From contig NZ_JARXXP010000023.1 of NCBI RefSeq assembly GCF_029893965.1, positions 1 to 64,000 of the forward strand: a stretch of DNA of 64,000 nt, read 5' to 3'. The translations under genes and the position numbers were made by a program. Each line of letters starts with the position of its first letter. Within the stretch, counting starts at the first letter, position 1. Below the pieces are notes generated by a model. It saw only the letters and a list, made by a program, of their open reading frames with translations, had not been told where the DNA came from and made no database searches. The stretch comes from Paenibacillus sp. PastM-3. GTDB lineage: Bacteria; Bacillota; Bacilli; Paenibacillales; Paenibacillaceae. Shown one piece after another: positions 60,251 through 64,000 of this stretch.

Positions 60251-60332
60251 AACGGCACTCCTTTCCGTGTTTAGATTCCGGTAGTATATCCAGATCTTTC
60301 TTGGATATTTATGAAGAGCTTCGGCCGCAACG

Positions 60333-60375
60333 AAAAAAGCCTCCGCCTACCCGGTCAGGGTAAGGAAGGCTGTTC
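60333..60375 (-). terminator. Terminator of the GH5 gene
   Basis: On the minus strand AGCCTTCCTTACCC, loop, GGGTAGGCGGAGGCT and TTTTTT lies just after the stop. Confidence 0.85.
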
Positions 60376-60385
60376 GGCAGTTAAG

Positions 60386-62116
60386 CTAGAGCGCTTCACC
60401 GCTAACCGCGGTTCCGCTCTTCGTAAGCTTGTAGCTGACAATTTCACCGCTCCAGAAATGGAATTTCAGGATCACTTCCCCGTCATTGACTTCCTTGAAG
60501 AAATTCTCCGTAAGGGTGATCTCGCCTGTACTATAGGAAGGGCTGAACGTGTAAGCGAACTCCTTGTAAGGTGTCCAGTTCTGCGGTCCGGCGTTGCCGC
60601 CCGCAGCATACACGGCTTCCATTGTCGCCAGGCTGTCTCCGTTAAATACAGTCGGGATTTTGAAGGAAGCTGTTGTACCGGAGACGCTGCTGAGCTTAGG
60701 CTGGGCATAGACCGTCAGCTTGAAGGTCCAGGCAGCACCTTTGTTGAATTTGGCGGTAATGATGGCGTTCACACCCAGCTTGCCTGATTTGGTAAGGCTC
60801 TCCAGCTTGGCAGCCTTAATTGTCAGCTTATTGCCGCTGAGGGTATAATCGCTTCCTTGCTTCAGCTTGCTGCCCGCTACGCTGAGCGAGGTCAGCTTAT
60901 TGCCGTTCAAGTTGAGCAGGATGTCCGTGTCCTTGACCGCAGCACCCTTTTCAAGATGGATGAGATCGCTTTCAGCAGTGGCCGAGCGTGTGCTCCAGCT
61001 GGTCTTGATCATCGTGAACAGCTGCGGATCAGACCATTTATAAGTCGTGCGGCCAAAATGCTGCCCGTTGTCCCATAGCATCGAGGTAATCCGCTTCTCT
61101 TTCAGATAATAGCCGAGGAATTCAAAAAACTTCAGCTTCTCCCCCTGCTCAATCGCAGCCGTACTCTGATCAAAGCCAAGCAGCCCGTATTCGCCGAGGA
61201 TAACCGCAATTCCTTTGGCGGTAAAGGTAGCGTGTACCTTGTCAAAGGTCTGGATAATGTCATTTTGCGTATCGGCATCGAATTTGGTGTAGCCTGCTAT
61301 ATTAACACTGAACGGCCAGAAGCCGTAGTAATGCACAGTAGCAATCAGATTTGGGTCCTTCAGCCCGGTAATCGTCTGGTACAGCACATCCATCCGCTCC
61401 TGTGTAGGTGAGGATTCGAGTGACGGAAGGACCAGCGGCCGGACTGTATTTTTACCGCCTGAGCTTCTGACGATGCTGTGGAAAGACTTGTTCAGCTCGT
61501 TCAGCATAGCGGTGGCTTTTGCTTCATCCGTAGTGTTGCCGTCGGTGAACCTCGGTTCGTTAATGCTCTCGAACATCAGCTTGTTCGGATAATTCTTGAA
61601 TACTGCAGCCACCTGTTTCCAGACCGCGTTATAGCGGGCCAGCACTTCGTCATGCTTCTGCTCCATCCCGCTGACCCACATCCATGAATCATGGTGGACA
61701 TTGATCATGACATACAGCTTCTCGCTGAGCGCCCAGTCTACCACCTGCCGCACTCTGGCGAGATAAGCGGGCTCGATCGTGTAGTTCGGAGCTGCTCCGA
61801 TGTGTACATCCCAGGTTACGGGTATGCGGATGCTTTTATAGCCCTGGTCGGCAATTTTCTTGATTAGCTCTCTGGTAACCTTCGGATTGCCCCAGGAGGT
61901 TTCGTCGGGGCCTGTAGCATCAAGCGTATTGCCGAGATTCCAGCCCGGCTGCATGGCATCCACGTAGGTCTGCATGGCGGTTGGTTTAGGTTTCTTGGAG
62001 GCGGAAGCTGCCGCGGATACGTTAGGCGTTATCAGTGCAAGCAGCAGAAATGCGGATAGTGCAAGTAATAATAGCCTGGGCAATGCTTGTGGCAGCGATG
62101 ATTTATTCTTAGGCAT
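60386..62116 (-). CDS. Secreted GH5 (subfamily 4-like) endoglucanase with CBM_X2 and CBM46-like modules
   Basis: 576 aa from ATG 62116 (MPKNKSSLPQALPRLL), after GGGAGGATTACG; the frame extends to 62182. The signal peptide ends near NVSAAAS. The GH5 barrel shows PGWNLGNTLDATGPDE, MINVHHDSW, acid/base Glu in FESINEPRF and nucleophile Glu in VILGEYG. Then a CBM_X2-type Ig fold (about 390-475, LNLNGNKLTSLSVAG...YTLSGNKLTI) and a C-terminal CBM46-like domain (about 480-570, FSPSYSTGEITLTENFF, LKFHFWSG). This arrangement is that of Cel5B-like enzymes acting on cellulose or xyloglucan. Cre-like sites lie upstream. Confidence 0.92.
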   Translation of the reverse strand: MPKNKSSLPQALPRLLLLALSAFLLLALITPNVSAAASASKKPKPTAMQTYVDAMQPGWNLGNTLDATGPDETSWGNPKVTRELIKKIADQGYKSIRIPVTWDVHIGAAPNYTIEPAYLARVRQVVDWALSEKLYVMINVHHDSWMWVSGMEQKHDEVLARYNAVWKQVAAVFKNYPNKLMFESINEPRFTDGNTTDEAKATAMLNELNKSFHSIVRSSGGKNTVRPLVLPSLESSPTQERMDVLYQTITGLKDPNLIATVHYYGFWPFSVNIAGYTKFDADTQNDIIQTFDKVHATFTAKGIAVILGEYGLLGFDQSTAAIEQGEKLKFFEFLGYYLKEKRITSMLWDNGQHFGRTTYKWSDPQLFTMIKTSWSTRSATAESDLIHLEKGAAVKDTDILLNLNGNKLTSLSVAGSKLKQGSDYTLSGNKLTIKAAKLESLTKSGKLGVNAIITAKFNKGAAWTFKLTVYAQPKLSSVSGTTASFKIPTVFNGDSLATMEAVYAAGGNAGPQNWTPYKEFAYTFSPSYSTGEITLTENFFKEVNDGEVILKFHFWSGEIVSYKLTKSGTAVSGEAL

Positions 62117-62228
62117 GAACACGTAATCCTCCCTTATGAATGAATGATCATTGTCTTGCAATCCCCCCGGAGCCTGGTACACCTGTCACCTCCACTTTTT
62201 ATGTAAACACTCCAAAGTAAACGTTTAT

Positions 62229-62242
62229 TGTAAACGCTTACC
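62229..62242. promoter_or_regulatory. Cre-like site upstream of the GH5 gene
   Basis: TGTAAACGCTTACC fits the CcpA consensus TGWAANCGNTNWCA except at the last base. A second AGTAAACGTTTATT lies just beside it. This suggests catabolite control of the endoglucanase. Confidence 0.55.
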
Positions 62243-62815
62243 CAAAGAATATAGCATCTTTTTCCGGCAGCAAATAACCCAATTATTAGTGGAAAAATCC
62301 TGGGAGAATTATTGATTTTTGGTTTTGAGGGCCGGAGCTGTAGTATAAAAACTGCACAATGTTACTCAAAACCTATGGCATACGAGGATCGGTTGAGTCC
62401 TGACTCAGGCAGAATCTAAGTGGATTTTTGCATACTAAATTCCGCAAACTCTGGCTCTTGCGCAATCTAAGTGGATTTTTGTACACTAATACCTCACATG
62501 GCAGCTGAAACTAACGTTTCCGCTGAAATTAAGTAGCCTTTTTCCACCTAAATTCCCGTTTCAGGATAAAATAGCAGAATTAGTAGTCTTTTTTACAACT
62601 AGATATGTTGGAGGAGGGAATCAGCTTGCCCGGAAATCCCGTAATGCCTGCTTTCACACTTTGCCTGTAGCATTTTACCCTTAGAATAGGCTGCGGACTG
62701 AGCCTTTGGCGAAAAGAACGTGAAGCGTATGAAGCCTTACCGGAATAACCGGAGCCGGACCATGATCCGGCATCACAGAAATGTTATATCGAGTATATTG
62801 GCCGGCACCGGCTTC
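62243..62815. other. Intergenic region with short dispersed repeats
   Basis: No gene is supported. AATCTAAGTGGATTTTTG occurs twice (near 62413 and 62466), followed each time by CATACTAA or TACACTAA. Looser variants (AATTAAGTAGCCTTTTT, AATTAGTAGTCTTTTTT) follow. These look like decayed copies of one repeat. Confidence 0.5.
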
Positions 62816-63793
62816 CTACACCGTCCCCCGCTCAATAATCTCATAATCCAGCTTGCGGTATACAGGCTGTCTGTTGCCCGTGCGGATCTGCCCGTGGATG
62901 ATGCGGAAGGCGGCGGCGCCCATGTCGTAGAGATGGTTGTCGATCGTGGAGATGTCGAGCAGCCGGCCGATCGGCTGATTGTCAAAGCCCAGCACAGCGA
63001 TATCCTCCGGAATACGCAGCCCGTGCCTGCGCGCTTCGATAATGAGCCCAGCTGCAACATGGTCGCCGGTAACAATGAATACCTCGGGCCGTTCCTCCAT
63101 CTGAAGCAGCGAGCGGGCAACTGCCGCCCCGCTCTCCTCTGTCATGCAGTCGAACAGCATCCATTCCTGGCGGAAGGGCAGCTGATGCTCAGCCAAAAAA
63201 GCGTGAAACGCCGTCTGCCGGATGGATGCGCTGCTGCCGTTCTGCCGGCCCTCGCAATAGCCGATTTTGCGGTAGCCCTTATCTTTCAGATACTCCAGAC
63301 CATGCCGAAAAGCCGCATAATGCTCAATATAAACAGATGAAAACTGCCGTTCCCCGTTATCCTGGCAGGTCACAATCGGCCCGTATTCCATATACTCTTC
63401 AATGACCTCCGGCAGCAGTGCTGTAGAGACAACCACAACGCCGTCAATCTCTTTGTTGCGCAGCATCTCAAGCACCTTCAGCTCCTCATCAGGAGCATAG
63501 TTGCTCTGGCAGAGGATTAGCCGGTACTGCGCGAGCAGCGCCTCATGGGCCAGCCCGTCCATTACCACCGAGAAATAAAACAGATTGATATACGGCAAAA
63601 TCACCGCAACCGTCCCCGTCCGACCGGTACTCAGATGTACGGCATTCATATTGCGTGTATAGTTTAGCTGCTCTATCGTCTGGAGCACGGCGGCTCTCTT
63701 CGGTTCACTCACATAAGGATGATTATTCAGCACCCGCGACACAGTCGTGACGGAAACACCGGCGATCCTGGCAATTTCCTTGATATTGGCCAT
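62816..63793 (-). CDS. LacI-family transcriptional regulator (325 aa)
   Basis: N-terminal helix-turn-helix (IKEIARIAGVSVTTVSRVLNN, split here as IKEIARIAGVSV and TTVSRVLNN) at residues 4-24 and hinge helix PKRAAVLQTIEQLNY. A periplasmic-binding-protein-like sugar domain follows, with TGTVAVILPYINLFYFS, VVTGDHVAAGLI-like FIVTGDHVAAG and AVLGFDNQPIG. It probably controls sugar-use genes, either the GH5 gene downstream or genes beyond the window edge. Its ligand cannot be told. Confidence 0.92.
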   Translation of the reverse strand: MANIKEIARIAGVSVTTVSRVLNNHPYVSEPKRAAVLQTIEQLNYTRNMNAVHLSTGRTGTVAVILPYINLFYFSVVMDGLAHEALLAQYRLILCQSNYAPDEELKVLEMLRNKEIDGVVVVSTALLPEVIEEYMEYGPIVTCQDNGERQFSSVYIEHYAAFRHGLEYLKDKGYRKIGYCEGRQNGSSASIRQTAFHAFLAEHQLPFRQEWMLFDCMTEESGAAVARSLLQMEERPEVFIVTGDHVAAGLIIEARRHGLRIPEDIAVLGFDNQPIGRLLDISTIDNHLYDMGAAAFRIIHGQIRTGNRQPVYRKLDYEIIERGTV

Positions 63794-63859
63794 CAGCGCA
63801 GCTTCCTCCTGAAATTAGACATCTAGTGGTTTTATTTTACCACACCGCTTCCCGAAATT

Positions 63860-64000
63860 TTGTATTGTAAAAAGCTTGCTATGGAACGCATTTCATACGC
63901 TACACTGAAACTGTAACAGCTTACCGGACTAAACCGGCGTGACCGGAAGGGCGTGACGGACCGGTTAAGTTACGAATTCCCGCCGTATGAGGCGGTTTTT
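63860..64000 (+). promoter_or_regulatory. Structured leader with terminator at the window edge
   Basis: TTGCTA and TACACT (spacing 19, poor) may be a promoter. Then GTAACAGCTTACCGG at 63915-63929 faces CCGGTTAAGTTAC at 63961-63973, enclosing CCGG-rich inner stems. CCGCC, a loop, GGCGG and TTTTT end the window. It looks like a cis-regulatory leader or small RNA. I do not recognise the class. Confidence 0.4.

Overview
The window is chromosomal DNA from a nitrogen-fixing, spore-forming Firmicute, almost certainly a Paenibacillus. The evidence is a compact nifB-H-D-K-E-N-X-DUF269-hesA-nifV cluster, germination and spore genes (gerM, a gerA/gerB/gerC set), the gerM-rph-rdgB gene order known from Bacillus, a T-box leader, an Mn-sensing yybP-ykoY leader, S-layer homology domains and several polysaccharide-degrading secreted enzymes. 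No phage, insertion sequence or CRISPR was recognised.

Left part (1-24000). Two broken collagen-like genes stand side by side, then two small proteins, a T-box-controlled argS with an in-frame tandem repeat, and tRNA-Arg(TCT). A run of housekeeping and accessory genes follows: a glutamine-dependent asparagine synthetase, a CPBP protease, an aldo/keto reductase, a cupin, an NfeD/SPFH pair, a secreted GH18 chitinase, rdgB-rph-gerM, pgpA, an S51 peptidase-like protein, a HIT protein followed by a decayed inositol-monophosphatase-like remnant, an MBL hydrolase, a methyltransferase and a GH13 alpha-glucosidase.

Island (24063-31807). Eight tightly packed minus-strand genes are visibly AT-rich against their surroundings. 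Transcription order is: B12-binding-type radical SAM enzyme, divergent tryptophanyl-tRNA synthetase, YbaK-like aminoacyl-tRNA deacylase, three-part ABC importer of the TrpXYZ type, alpha/beta hydrolase, thioester-reductase-like SDR. A TrpRS paralogue, a trans-editing-type protein and a tryptophan-type importer next to a radical SAM enzyme suggest an undescribed pathway that makes, takes up or resists a tryptophan-like compound. This is the best candidate for a new system in the window. On its upstream side lie a decayed lipoprotein gene, dispersed repeats, a 10-bp minisatellite and a 7-bp minisatellite.

Nitrogen fixation (34200-45880). Ten minus-strand genes, mostly overlapping or closely spaced, run from a sigma-A-type promoter (45845-45873) to a terminator after nifV. 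A perfect GlnR palindrome sits just downstream of the promoter. The nifB leader then carries four 63-bp tandem copies of a hairpin element. A single diverged copy of the same element, with compensatory changes in the stem, precedes the PepSY/SLH gene at 52735. Divergent from nif is a TerC-family gene behind an Mn riboswitch.

Right part (47500-64000). GH127 beta-L-arabinofuranosidase, a PepSY/SLH cell-surface protein, a decayed GH1 gene, a NitT/TauT-type ABC transporter, a gerA-gerB-gerC germinant receptor operon, a secreted GH5 endoglucanase with carbohydrate-binding modules, a LacI regulator, and at the very end a structured leader followed by a terminator. The enzymes fit a plant-associated, polysaccharide-using, diazotrophic soil bacterium.
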